Below, piece by piece: positions 25,797 through 34,215 of a DNA stretch of 57,179 nucleotides. The notes under the pieces are model-generated. The model worked only from the letters and a program-made list of their open reading frames with translations, did no database searches and was not told where the DNA came from. A program made the position numbers and the translations under genes. The stretch is from positions 1 through 57,179 of the forward strand of contig CABUUB010000005.1 of NCBI GenBank assembly GCA_902494625.1. The letters are read 5' to 3'. Source of the stretch: an uncultured Collinsella sp. Its GTDB lineage: Bacteria > Actinomycetota > Coriobacteriia > Coriobacteriales > Coriobacteriaceae. Each line of letters opens with the position of its first letter. Position 1 is the stretch's first letter.

Positions 25797-26459
25797 ATGG
25801 GCAACAACACAGCAGGTACCTCTGTGGTCGATGCCGTCCCCGCATCCGATAGCGCGGCAAAGCGCCTGACGGGCGACGAACGCCGTCGCGAGATCCTCGA
25901 TGCCGTGCGCACCGTAAGCTCCGAGCTGGGCGTGTCCCACCTATCGGTATCGGCCGTGACCAAGCGAGCCGGCTGCACGCGTTCATTGTTCTACCACTAC
26001 TTCGCCGACATGGACGCCGCCGTCACCGCCGTCATGGACGAGGCAATCGACGGTTTTATCTCCGAGCTCGAGCAGTGGAATGCCAACCGCACCGTCGGTG
26101 ATATCGAGGGCGCGCTCGACACCGTCGCCCCGCTCTTTAAGCGCCTGGTCGCCAGCGGCCACGAACTGCCGCACACTCTGACCTCCAACAGCGGCGCGCT
26201 CTACGGCGGCTTTTTGCACAACGTGGTCCAGCGTGTGGCGCAGTATATCTGCGACACCACCGTGGTGGATTTTGTCGCCCACCACGAGCTGCGCATCGAC
26301 CATGTCTACGAGACGTTCTACACCCTCATCATGGGGTTGTTGATGTATATCCGCACGCACCCCGATGTGCCCGACGAGACGGTCAAGGAAATCATCGCCT
26401 CGACGCTCCACATCGAGGGCTATACCGCCAAGTATCCGGAGCGCAAGCCCCAGAACTGA
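25797..26459 (+). CDS. TetR/AcrR family transcriptional regulator
   Basis: 220 residues. The N-terminal DNA-binding domain has the TetR pattern (RREILDAVRTVSSELG, then VSAVTKRAGCTRSLFYHYFADMDA). The C-terminal ligand-sensing part is helical, and I cannot assign an inducer. It is transcribed away from the Fe-S oxidoreductase, with two palindromic operators between them, and is followed after 63 bases by the membrane-protein gene. The simplest reading is a repressor of both flanking units and of itself. Confidence 0.92.
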   Translation: MGNNTAGTSVVDAVPASDSAAKRLTGDERRREILDAVRTVSSELGVSHLSVSAVTKRAGCTRSLFYHYFADMDAAVTAVMDEAIDGFISELEQWNANRTVGDIEGALDTVAPLFKRLVASGHELPHTLTSNSGALYGGFLHNVVQRVAQYICDTTVVDFVAHHELRIDHVYETFYTLIMGLLMYIRTHPDVPDETVKEIIASTLHIEGYTAKYPERKPQN

Positions 26460-26522
26460 CGACATTTGGCCAAACTGCCCGCGATCAGAAGAGGGGCCGC
26501 GGGCGTGTGAAAGGAGAGCAGC

Positions 26523-27530
26523 ATGCTGTTCGATGTTTGGGGTAGCGATACCCTTATCCACTGGGCCGGCTGGGCCATGGTCTTTATTGGCCTGATCGTG
26601 CTCAACGAGGTCGGCCGCCGCACCAAGCTGGGCGCGGCAATCATCTTTGGCGTGGCTCCGCTGGCCATGACCATCTACTGCGTCGCCATCGCCATCGGCG
26701 TCTCACAGGGTGCCGAGTGGGCGCTCACCAACCCCACCCATGTGTACCAGAACAGCTGGTTCCACTACGCCAAGGTATACGCGGCGCTGGCCGGTTGCTG
26801 GGGCTTCATTGCCATTAAGTACCAGTGGGGCAAGATCGGCAAGGCGCATTGGTTCCGCGCATGGCCGTTTGTGATCGTCGCCATCAACATCATGATCGCC
26901 GTCGTGTCCGACTTTGAGAGCGCCTATCACTTCTTTGTCCTGGGCGAGTCCACCTGGGTCACCTCCGAAGGTGCCACGCAGCTGGCCGGCTGGAACAACG
27001 TGTTCAACGGCATCGCCGGTATCATCAACATCTTCTGCATGACCGGTTGGTGGAGCGTCTACGCCTCCGAGGATCAGACCGACATGCTGTGGCCCGATAT
27101 GACCTGGGTCTACATTATCGCCTACGATATCTGGAACTTCTGCTACACCTACAACTGCCTGCCCACCCACTCCTGGTTCTGCGGCTTTGCGCTGCTGCTG
27201 GCGCCCACCGTCGCCGCCTTTATCTGGAACAAGGGCGGCTGGATCCAGAACCGCGCCTTTACGCTGGCTATTTGGTGCATGTTTGCCCAGGTGTTCCCGT
27301 ACTTCCAGGAGGAGTCCATCTTTGTGACCCACTCCACGCTCGACCCCGGCGCCGCTACCGCGGTCTCAATCGCCGCACTGGTCGCCAACGTCGCCGCGAT
27401 CATCTACATCGCCTACCGCGCCAAGAAGCTCGGCCGCAATCCCTACAAGCAGGATGTCTTTGAGGGCACCAGCGATTGGGAGAAGGCCACCGCTCGCCGC
27501 GCCAAGGTTGATTACGCTCACGCCGAGTAA
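26523..27530 (+). CDS. Multi-pass membrane protein of unknown function (possibly DUF5692-type)
   Basis: 335 residues with about eight hydrophobic helices, rich in tryptophan (about 18) and aromatic residues: IHWAGWAMVFIGLIVLNEVG, PLAMTIYCVAIAIGV, AAFIWNKGGWIQ. The C-terminus is cytoplasmic and basic. GGAGAGC precedes the ATG. I do not recognise catalytic residues; a cluster of conserved-looking acids and histidines (FHYAKVY, FQEESIF) may line a pore or active site. The link to DUF5692 is from memory and weak. It lies in the TetR/oxidoreductase locus and ends in a strong terminator, so it is probably co-regulated. Confidence 0.8.
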   Translation: MLFDVWGSDTLIHWAGWAMVFIGLIVLNEVGRRTKLGAAIIFGVAPLAMTIYCVAIAIGVSQGAEWALTNPTHVYQNSWFHYAKVYAALAGCWGFIAIKYQWGKIGKAHWFRAWPFVIVAINIMIAVVSDFESAYHFFVLGESTWVTSEGATQLAGWNNVFNGIAGIINIFCMTGWWSVYASEDQTDMLWPDMTWVYIIAYDIWNFCYTYNCLPTHSWFCGFALLLAPTVAAFIWNKGGWIQNRAFTLAIWCMFAQVFPYFQEESIFVTHSTLDPGAATAVSIAALVANVAAIIYIAYRAKKLGRNPYKQDVFEGTSDWEKATARRAKVDYAHAE

Positions 27531-27599
27531 CATGTTGGTCGCTGTTGGCGCTTGGGCATAGGCCCGCCCGCCAGGATTTTCAATCCAATGTCTCGCAGA

Positions 27600-27640
27600 G
27601 CCCCCGGAAAGCGTTTCACTCGCTTTCCGGGGGCTTTTGT
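27600..27640 (+). terminator. Rho-independent terminator
   Basis: A perfect 14-bp stem (GCCCCCGGAAAGCG, loop TTTCACT) followed by TTTTGT, 70 bases after the membrane-protein stop. Confidence 0.9.
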
Positions 27641-27766
27641 CGTTGCGTCTTATTCATCTATTCAAAAACATGCGCATATATAAAATCGGATTTCAAATCA
27701 TACGGCGGCTCTATGGGGTCCCGTTTTTGGGTACAGTGTTGTCCCGATATTGAGCTTGGGGGATAT

Positions 27767-29263
27767 ATGAAAGATGAGACGATGGGTCAAGAGGATGCGG
27801 CCCAAGATGCAGAAGCTTGCGCTGAGGCCTTGGAGAGCTTAGACCGGATTTCACTCGATGAGATTGCGTTTGACGATTCGGGCGTTGATGTGCAGGATGA
27901 GCCGGAAGCCGAGGCGCAGTCCGATGATCAGGATGCAGACGACGTCGAGCCTGCCGAAGATGAGGCAGATCACGAAGACACCGAAAGCGAGGCCGGCAAC
28001 CAGCCCGAATCCGACACAGGCGAGGAAACCGTCTTGCTCGACAGCTTGCCGGCCGAGGATTCGCTGACCCGCGAGCTTCCTGGCCTGGGTTCCGCACCAG
28101 CCGTGGATGAGACCATCGCCATGGGCGATATTCCCCTGCCGTCCGTCCCCTCGGCACACGAAGCCGAGGTCCGCCATCGCAAGATGTCGCCCAAGCGCCG
28201 CAATCTGATGGTCGCCGGTGTCGTGGCCGTCGCGCTTGTCGCCGGCGGTGCAGGCTATGCTGCCTGGAACGGATATCAGCAAGAGCAGGCTGCCGCTGTC
28301 GCCGCCAATGCCCACACGATGATGTCAGTGCAGATTGGCGTGCATGCCGCGGGCCTCGACTGCTCCACCGGCTCCAAGATTCCCGTACAGGTAAGCGGTC
28401 AGGACGCTGATGGCTCCTCCGTGAGCGAAACGCTCTATGTTGACGAGCACGGCCGCGGCATCAAACTGCTGCCCGGCGATTACACGCTCTCCATCGCCGC
28501 CTCCCCCATCGCGGCCGACGGCACCATCTATACCGTCCCGACCACCAAGACGCAGGTCACCGTTAAGAGCGATGGACAGGATTTAAGTGCCCAGGCTACC
28601 TTTAAGCTCAAGGTGCCTTCAGCCGACACGGTAACCGACGACCAGATCGATGCCGCCGCCAAGTATGCCGAGGAGGGAGGCGCGAGCCCCGCCGCCACCG
28701 CCAAGGTGCTCCAGCAGGCGGCAACCGCGCGGCGCGACGCCGCCGTCAATGCCGTGAGCGCTCAAAAGGCACAGGCATCCCGTGATGCTGACGCTCGCCA
28801 CAAGGCAACCGACCTCTACCAGCTCGATATCCCCGTCGAGTGGTGCGGCAAGGTCGAGACTTGGCAAAATGGCAGCACGCTATGCATCTATCTTGCAGGC
28901 GACAGCGATACGCCGATCGTGACGCTCGTCGCGGTGCGCGAGGGCGAGAGCTTTACGCCCGATGAGGGCGATGCGGTTTTGGGTGCGGCCAACCTAGGCA
29001 ACGGTTATACCGTCTACGCCAGCGGCCCCGTCTATCCGTACGTGGTGCCCCAGACCATCAACGGACGGACGCAGAATCCCGTGTCGACCTACCCCATGGA
29101 CACGGCCATTGAGCTTGTCGAGCTCACGACTGGCAACCGCTACACCTATAGCCAAATCAAGAACGTACTGGTCGGTAAAGACGGCAAGGCCGACGCTGCG
29201 ACCAAGCTCGAGACCGACTACCTCGCGCAGATCCTGCTGCCGAGCATCAAAGCCCAGGACTAG
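27767..29263 (+). CDS. Single-pass membrane protein with acidic cytoplasmic half
   Basis: 498 residues. The first 145 are highly acidic (Asp/Glu-rich, low complexity), followed by basic KMSPKRR, one transmembrane helix (about 147-168, GVVAVALVAGGAGYAAW) and an extracellular domain of about 330 residues. The outer part has a beta-rich section (KIPVQVSGQDADGSS to QVTVKSDGQ), an alanine-rich helical segment and a C-terminal domain with two cysteines (WCGKVETWQNGSTLCIYLAG) that could form a disulfide. Family not recognised. Start 27767 is preferred (GGGGGAT upstream); the frame stays open to 27545 but would run through the preceding terminator. Confidence 0.8.
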   Translation: MKDETMGQEDAAQDAEACAEALESLDRISLDEIAFDDSGVDVQDEPEAEAQSDDQDADDVEPAEDEADHEDTESEAGNQPESDTGEETVLLDSLPAEDSLTRELPGLGSAPAVDETIAMGDIPLPSVPSAHEAEVRHRKMSPKRRNLMVAGVVAVALVAGGAGYAAWNGYQQEQAAAVAANAHTMMSVQIGVHAAGLDCSTGSKIPVQVSGQDADGSSVSETLYVDEHGRGIKLLPGDYTLSIAASPIAADGTIYTVPTTKTQVTVKSDGQDLSAQATFKLKVPSADTVTDDQIDAAAKYAEEGGASPAATAKVLQQAATARRDAAVNAVSAQKAQASRDADARHKATDLYQLDIPVEWCGKVETWQNGSTLCIYLAGDSDTPIVTLVAVREGESFTPDEGDAVLGAANLGNGYTVYASGPVYPYVVPQTINGRTQNPVSTYPMDTAIELVELTTGNRYTYSQIKNVLVGKDGKADAATKLETDYLAQILLPSIKAQD

Positions 29264-29305
29264 CCGGGCCGAAGACGGCCACCCAACACCCACATCCCTA
29301 ACGCA

Positions 29306-29370
29306 GTTGCGGTGAAATAGGGACTGTTTTTGCTGGTCAAACCGCAAAACAGTCCCTATTTCACCGCAAC
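29306..29370. repeat. Near-perfect 27-bp inverted repeat between convergent genes
   Basis: GTTGCGGTGAAATAGGGACT and its continuation to 29333 pair with 29344-29370; the only defect is a single extra T. The loop is 10 bases. It contains the GGGAC..GTTTT core also seen in the repeat at 50509-50585. Confidence 0.85.
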
Positions 29371-29395
29371 TTATTGGTGGCCTTTTGGGTGGCAC

Positions 29396-29569
29396 TCAGC
29401 GCCACGGGTCGGCTTCGAACATTGGCTCGCGCTCGGGGCGACGGTCGCTGTAGGGATCGTAACCGTCATCGTCCTCGTTCTCGGCGCGAATGTAGGGGTC
29501 GCGCGGCTTGGGCGCCGGTTTGGACGTGGGCTTGGGCGCCGGCGCACTTGTTTTGATCTCGTCTTTCAT
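29396..29569 (-). CDS. Small proline-rich hypothetical protein
   Basis: 57 residues starting MKDEIKTSAPAPKPTSKPAPKP, then an acidic, aspartate- and tyrosine-rich end (AENEDDDGYDPYSDRRPE). AGGAG lies 8 bases before this ATG; a longer frame to 29641 would cross the clpB terminator. No domain recognised; probably disordered. The good ribosome site and codon use support a real gene, but size keeps confidence moderate. Confidence 0.5.
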   Translation of the reverse strand: MKDEIKTSAPAPKPTSKPAPKPRDPYIRAENEDDDGYDPYSDRRPEREPMFEADPWR

Positions 29570-29621
29570 CTGCATATCTCCTTGCCATGTACTCATGCTC
29601 AACATCAACGATTGTCGCACG

Positions 29622-29656
29622 AAAAAGGGCGGCGGATCCAATTGGATCCGCCGCCC
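29622..29656 (-). terminator. Terminator of clpB, 30-bp perfect palindrome
   Basis: GGGCGGCGGATCCAA and its exact complement meet without a loop at 29641/29642. On the minus strand TTTTTC follows. It lies 47 bases past the clpB stop. Confidence 0.88.
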
Positions 29657-29703
29657 TTGGCGTTTAGAGACGGCTGGCAGATTTTAAGGCATGTCCCATA
29701 AAT

Positions 29704-32331
29704 CTATTCGGCGTCGGGGACCTCATAGGTGGCCGCCGGCGTGTTGTCGCACACGACGGTAAAGCCGCCGTCCTTGTCGGCATCGACCGTCACCTGATCG
29801 CCCTCGCGCACCGTGCCGTCGATGATAGCGGCGGCGATGGCATCCACGACCTCGCGCTGAACCAGACGCTTGAGCGGACGGGCGCCAAAGACCGGGTCCA
29901 GGCCGCCCACGGCGAGCATCTGCTTGGCCGCCGGGGTGATGGCAAGCGTCATGCGCTCCTTGGCCAGACGCGCGCGGACGTCGGCGAGCTGGATGTCGAC
30001 GATCTTCTCGATCTGCGCCATGCCAAGCGGATGGAACACCACGATATCATCGATACGGTTGAGGAACTCGGGGCGGAAGGTCTGAGCCATGGCCGCGTCG
30101 ACCTGATGGCGCATCTCCTCCTCGTCCTTGCCGGAAAGCTCAGCGATAGCCTTGGAGCCCACGTTAGACGTCATGATGATGATCGTGTTCTTGAAGGATA
30201 CCTGGCGACCCTGACCGTCGGTCAGACGGCCGTCGTCAAGCACCTGCAGCAGCACGTTGAAGACATCCGGGTGAGCCTTCTCCATCTCGTCGAGCAAGAT
30301 CACGGAATACGGACGACGGCGCACGGCCTCGGTGAGCTGGCCGCCCTCGTCGTATCCCACGTATCCCGGGGGCGCACCGATCAGACGCTGGACGCTGAAC
30401 TTCTCCATGTACTCGGACATGTCGATACGCACGAGTGCGCGCTCGTCATCGAACAGGCACTCGGCTAGAGCCTTGGCGAGCTCGGTCTTACCCACGCCGG
30501 TGGGGCCCAGGAAGAAGAAGCTGCCAATGGGCTTGTCCGGATCGGAGAGGCCCGCACGGCTGCGGCGCACAGCTGCGGCGACGGCGGAGACGGCCTCGTC
30601 CTGGCCGATGACGCGCTTATGCAGCTCACCCTCCAAGCCCTTCAACTTGTCGAGCTCGCCCTGCATCATCTTGGACACGGGCACGCCGGTCCAGGCACTC
30701 ACGACCTCGGCGATCTCATCGGAGGTCACCTGTTCGTTGAGGCCCTCGCCGTCCTGCTGCTTTTGTGCCTCGAGCGCAGCCTCGGAATCCTGAATCTGTT
30801 GCTGCAGACCCGGGATCACGGAATAGCGCAGCTCGGACGCACGGCCCAGGTCGCCGTTACGCGTCGCGCGCTCCTCTTCGCTCTTGGCCTCGTCAAGCTG
30901 GCTCTTAAGCTCCTGCACGTGGTCGATGGCGTTCTTCTGGTTGAGCCAGCCGGCCTTTTGCACGTTGAGTTTTTCCTGGACCTCGGCAATCTCCTGGCGC
31001 AGGGCCTCCAGACGCTCCTTGGAGGCGTCATCGGTCTCTTTCATGAGCGCCTGTTCCTCGATCTGCAGCTGAGTGAGCTGACGCGTGGTGGCGTCGATCT
31101 CGACCGGCATGCTGTCGAGTTCCATGCGCAGGCGGCTTGCCGCCTCATCGACCAAATCGATGGCCTTGTCGGGCAGGAAGCGGTCGGCGATGTAGCGATC
31201 GGAGAGGTCGGCAGCTGCCACGAGCGCGCTATCGGTGATATGCACACCGTGGAAGATCTCGTATTTCTCCTTGAGGCCACGCAGGATCGAGATGGTGTCC
31301 TCGACGGTAGGCTCGCTCACCATCACGGTCTGGAAACGACGCGCGAGCGCCGCGTCCTTTTCGATGTACTTGCGGTATTCGTCGAGCGTGGTCGCGCCGA
31401 TCGCGTGCAAGTCGCCACGGGCAAGCGCCGGCTTGAGAATGTTGCCGGCGTCCATGGAGCCCTCGGTGGCACCCGCGCCCACGATGGTGTGGAGCTCATC
31501 GATGAACAGGATGACCTTGCCCTCGGACTTTTGCACTTCCTTGAGCACGGCCTTCAAGCGGTCCTCGAACTCGCCGCGGTATTTGGCGCCGGCGACCAGC
31601 GCGCTCATGTCGAGCTCGATAAGGTCGCGGTCGCGCAGGGTGCTCGGCACGTCGCCGGCCACGATACGCTGGGCGATGCCCTCGACGATGGCCGTCTTGC
31701 CGACGCCCGGCTCACCGATGAGCACGGGGTTGTTCTTGGTGCGACGGGACAGGACCTGGATGGTGCGGCGAATCTCATCGGTACGGCCGATGACCGGGTC
31801 GAGCTTGCCGGCGCGGGCCAGATCGCAGATGTTGCGACCGTACTGCTCCAGTGCCTCAAACTGAGTCTTGTCCTCGGCAGACGTCACGCGGTCATCGCCA
31901 CGCAGCTCCTCGTAGACTTGCTCGATGCGCTCCTTGGTGACGCCGGCGTCGCGCAGTACGCGGCCCGCCTCGCCCTTGTCCTCGGCAAGCGCCATCAGCA
32001 GATGCTCAGTCACCACAAAGCTGTCGCCCATCTTGGTGGCCTTCTTCTCGGCCTTTTCGATGACGCGGACGAGCTCATTGGAAAGACCCATCTGCTGGCC
32101 CTCGCCCGAAACCTTAGGCGCATGGTCGATGGCATCTTGTGTGGAGCGTGCGAGCTGAGCCGGGTCGGCACCGATGCGCTCGATGATCACGGAGATATTG
32201 CGCTCGCCGGCACCGAGCAGGGCAGACAGTAAGTGAATCGGCTCCACCGCGCCGGCCTGCGCGTCGGCGGCCGTGCTCATGGCGGTCTGCAGCGCCTCGC
32301 GCGACGTCATTGCTAGCTTATCGATTCTCAT
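29704..32331 (-). CDS. clpB: ClpB disaggregase
   Basis: 875 residues, full length for the family. The order is: Clp N-terminal repeats (1 to about 150), first AAA domain with GEPGVGKTA, coiled-coil middle domain (about 400-530) and second AAA domain with GPTGVGKTELAK and FRPEFLNRIDD. It unfolds aggregates with DnaK/DnaJ/GrpE, whose genes lie 5-9 kb away in the same orientation. AGAGGTGA precedes the ATG. Upstream at 32421-32447 is the same inverted operator as before dnaK, so the two stress loci appear to share a regulator, most likely HspR. Confidence 0.97.
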   Translation of the reverse strand: MRIDKLAMTSREALQTAMSTAADAQAGAVEPIHLLSALLGAGERNISVIIERIGADPAQLARSTQDAIDHAPKVSGEGQQMGLSNELVRVIEKAEKKATKMGDSFVVTEHLLMALAEDKGEAGRVLRDAGVTKERIEQVYEELRGDDRVTSAEDKTQFEALEQYGRNICDLARAGKLDPVIGRTDEIRRTIQVLSRRTKNNPVLIGEPGVGKTAIVEGIAQRIVAGDVPSTLRDRDLIELDMSALVAGAKYRGEFEDRLKAVLKEVQKSEGKVILFIDELHTIVGAGATEGSMDAGNILKPALARGDLHAIGATTLDEYRKYIEKDAALARRFQTVMVSEPTVEDTISILRGLKEKYEIFHGVHITDSALVAAADLSDRYIADRFLPDKAIDLVDEAASRLRMELDSMPVEIDATTRQLTQLQIEEQALMKETDDASKERLEALRQEIAEVQEKLNVQKAGWLNQKNAIDHVQELKSQLDEAKSEEERATRNGDLGRASELRYSVIPGLQQQIQDSEAALEAQKQQDGEGLNEQVTSDEIAEVVSAWTGVPVSKMMQGELDKLKGLEGELHKRVIGQDEAVSAVAAAVRRSRAGLSDPDKPIGSFFFLGPTGVGKTELAKALAECLFDDERALVRIDMSEYMEKFSVQRLIGAPPGYVGYDEGGQLTEAVRRRPYSVILLDEMEKAHPDVFNVLLQVLDDGRLTDGQGRQVSFKNTIIIMTSNVGSKAIAELSGKDEEEMRHQVDAAMAQTFRPEFLNRIDDIVVFHPLGMAQIEKIVDIQLADVRARLAKERMTLAITPAAKQMLAVGGLDPVFGARPLKRLVQREVVDAIAAAIIDGTVREGDQVTVDADKDGGFTVVCDNTPAATYEVPDAE

Positions 32332-32420
32332 GGAATCACCTCTCTTGGGGCGGCCGCCCTACGGGGCGGCTTCACGTTGTTCGAGAAGTATTGTTGCCAG
32401 CTTTGTACGATCTTATACAC

Positions 32421-32447
32421 AAATCTAAGTCTCTATATATAAGATTT
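32421..32447 (-). promoter_or_regulatory. Heat-shock operator/promoter of clpB
   Basis: On the minus strand AAATCTTATAT, six variable bases, then ACTTAGATTT, with a -10-like TATAAG just downstream. Identical arms and spacing occur upstream of dnaK (41366-41392). The arms form an imperfect inverted repeat. It is probably the local version of the HspR (HAIR) operator, whose mycobacterial/streptomycete form is CTTGAGT-N7-ACTCAAG. Confidence 0.7.
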
Positions 32448-32526
32448 TCTGAGTGCTCTCATGACATGGAAAATCACCACAAAGGGGACAGGCGCGCTCA
32501 CCCGCTGCGGCCTCATCCCCTTACTA

Positions 32527-32790
32527 TCTCAATCTGTAACATCTAGCGACTGTTTATGGCTCCAGATGTTACAAATCAAGATGAAATGACCAGCGGCGCC
32601 CGTTCGTCTCAATCTGTAACACCTACTCGGCAAATTAGGGTCTAACTGTTACAGATCGAGACAAACCAAGAACCACCACAAAGGTGCCCGTCCCCTTTGT
32701 GGTGGTCCAGAGAAGAATCAGCCCCGATTAAAAGAGGCGACATCAAGCCCAGTCTACGTTTGGCGATCCCAAGACCCAACGAGAACGCAG
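32527..32790 (+). repeat. 264-bp direct repeat, copy A
   Basis: Two palindromic modules built on TCTCAATCTGTAACA facing TGTTACAGATCGAGA, then a CCACCACAAAGG/CCTTTGTGGTGG hairpin, ending in CAAGACCCAACGAGAACGCAG. Copy B at 33856-34119 has exactly the same length and layout with scattered substitutions. Confidence 0.85.
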
Positions 32791-33155
32791 CGATGGAATC
32801 GAGAACCGACAATAGCCCGTTCGCACAGATAGAGGCGGAGATTCAAGGTCAGAGCCCGGTTTAAACGGCTTAGCTATCGCACGCCACAATGTTCTCGTCG
32901 TCCTCCCTATCGTATTTATAGTGCTTATAGTGAAAATAGCGAGTTTAGTGAGAATAGTATCGCTCAAGACTCGTGGACTCAATTATTGACCTCCCGCCCA
33001 GAATGAGTGGGGCAATTATTTCTATTAGAGGTCAAATCGAAGCCCAATAGGGCCTTTTAGCCCTCTCATTCCGGGCGGTCGCTTTCTTTTGAATATTGTC
33101 GTAAGCTTGTATCATTTATCTTAATGATTGCATATTACATGAGAGGTGCCCCACC
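32791..33155. other. Intergenic, no gene found
   Basis: 365 A+T-richer bases between repeat A and the next gene. It contains short tandem-like runs (AGTGCTTATAGTGAAAATAGCGAG) and CCGCCCAGAATGA with its complement TCATTCCGGGCGG at 32993-33077, a weak long-range hairpin. A minus-strand frame at 32743-32982 overlaps the repeat and is not credible. Confidence 0.4.
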
Positions 33156-33803
33156 GTGAAACGCTCCACCTATATCGGCCTGCTCGTCTTAGCGTTTGCA
33201 ATTACCGCAGTCGGCGTGGGCATTATCTATCTCGCATTTCTCCCTGCCTCGGCAACGCAGGCGGCGGTTGAAACCGTAAGCTACCCCATCGAAATCCTCA
33301 CCGATATCGTCAAACCCGATTCAATCACCGTCGATTTCGACGGTACGCCCGCAGCGCTTGGGGTCAGTAACTATCCCCGAATCGAACTTGGAGCCACGCG
33401 CTATACCCAAGATGAGCAGCTTATCGGCAAGGCAACCAGTTTACTCAAAGGCAAGACGTTTAAGCGATGGTACGGCGCCGCAATATATCGAGCCAAGAAA
33501 GGCCAAATGAATGGCGGGTATTATTCGACCCTTGAACTCGATGCGGCAAACGGGAGCAGACTGTGCAACGTTTCATACGACCCCGGCTACGTGGACAACG
33601 AAGGGCCGGGAGTCTATATCTCGGATGGCAACGTGATCTACGTCATGGAAGGCGACCAGACGGCAGTCGTCGATTTTATGGATCGGTGTACCGAGGATGC
33701 CTACGAACAAACTTGCGAGCCCGATCCACAGACAGCGCGCGACAGTGGCTCAGCACGCACTTGGCTATTTGACGATGAAATAACCTGGGCCCCATCGAAA
33801 TAA
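33156..33803 (+). CDS. Membrane-anchored protein of unknown function
   Basis: 215 residues: one N-terminal transmembrane segment or uncleaved signal (about 6-28, GLLVLAFAITAVGVGIIYLAF), then an outside domain of about 185 residues. The outer part has two cysteines late in the chain (CTEDAYEQTC). No family recognised; the length and layout suggest a small envelope protein. GTG start with GAGAGGTG upstream. It is bracketed by two 264-bp direct repeats, the only gene between them, which suggests a segment that could be duplicated, lost or moved by recombination. Confidence 0.75.
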   Translation: MKRSTYIGLLVLAFAITAVGVGIIYLAFLPASATQAAVETVSYPIEILTDIVKPDSITVDFDGTPAALGVSNYPRIELGATRYTQDEQLIGKATSLLKGKTFKRWYGAAIYRAKKGQMNGGYYSTLELDAANGSRLCNVSYDPGYVDNEGPGVYISDGNVIYVMEGDQTAVVDFMDRCTEDAYEQTCEPDPQTARDSGSARTWLFDDEITWAPSK

Positions 33804-33855
33804 GGACCCGCCAGGCAGGCACCTTTGTGGTGGTTTCGGTTCCGATGTTCCACTG

Positions 33856-34119
33856 TCTCGATCTGTAACATCTAGCGGCCCTTTTCAATCCTAGATGTTA
33901 CAGATCGAGATGAAATGATCGGCGGCGATTGTTTGTCTCAATCTGTAACAGCCGCTCGTCAAATAGGGGCCCAGATGTTACAGGTCGAGACAAACGGAAC
34001 CACCGCAAAGGCGCCTACCCCTTCATGGTGGTTTTCGACAAAAGAAGCCGCTCCGATAACAGAGGCGGCATCAAGCAAGTCTATTTATTAGCGTCCCTCA
34101 AGACCCAACGAGAACGCAG
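33856..34119 (+). repeat. 264-bp direct repeat, copy B
   Basis: Same order of modules as copy A (32527-32790): the TCTCGATCTGTAACA palindromes, an ACCACCGCAAAGG hairpin, and the end CAAGACCCAACGAGAACGCAG. No net insertion or deletion relative to copy A. Confidence 0.85.
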
Positions 34120-34126
34120 AAATGTA

Positions 34127-34200
34127 GCCCGGGGCTTACCCTTTCCCGAACGCGACCCTCGCGAAGCGCGTGAGCGGGCGGGAAAGGGTAAGCCCCGGGC
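34127..34200 (-). terminator. 22-bp perfect inverted repeat after the hydratase gene
   Basis: 34127-34148 is exactly complementary to 34179-34200 (GCCCGGGGCTTACCC core), with a 30-base loop. It begins 15 bases past the hydratase stop. No U-tract follows on the minus strand, so termination, if any, would be atypical. Confidence 0.6.
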
Positions 34201-34215
34201 GGACAATTAAGTGCG

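Noticed and set aside
25608..25940. N-terminal extension of the Fe-S oxidoreductase by 111 residues
   Set aside because: It would cross the operators and the TetR start, and the extra sequence is not protein-like. ATG 25607 has a ribosome site.
32743..32982. 79-codon open frame on the minus strand
   Set aside because: Overlaps the end of repeat A; weak start, no domain, not matched by repeat B.
33929..34210. 93-codon open frame on the plus strand
   Set aside because: It lies entirely over repeat B and the following inverted repeat; no ribosome site, and composition follows the repeat.
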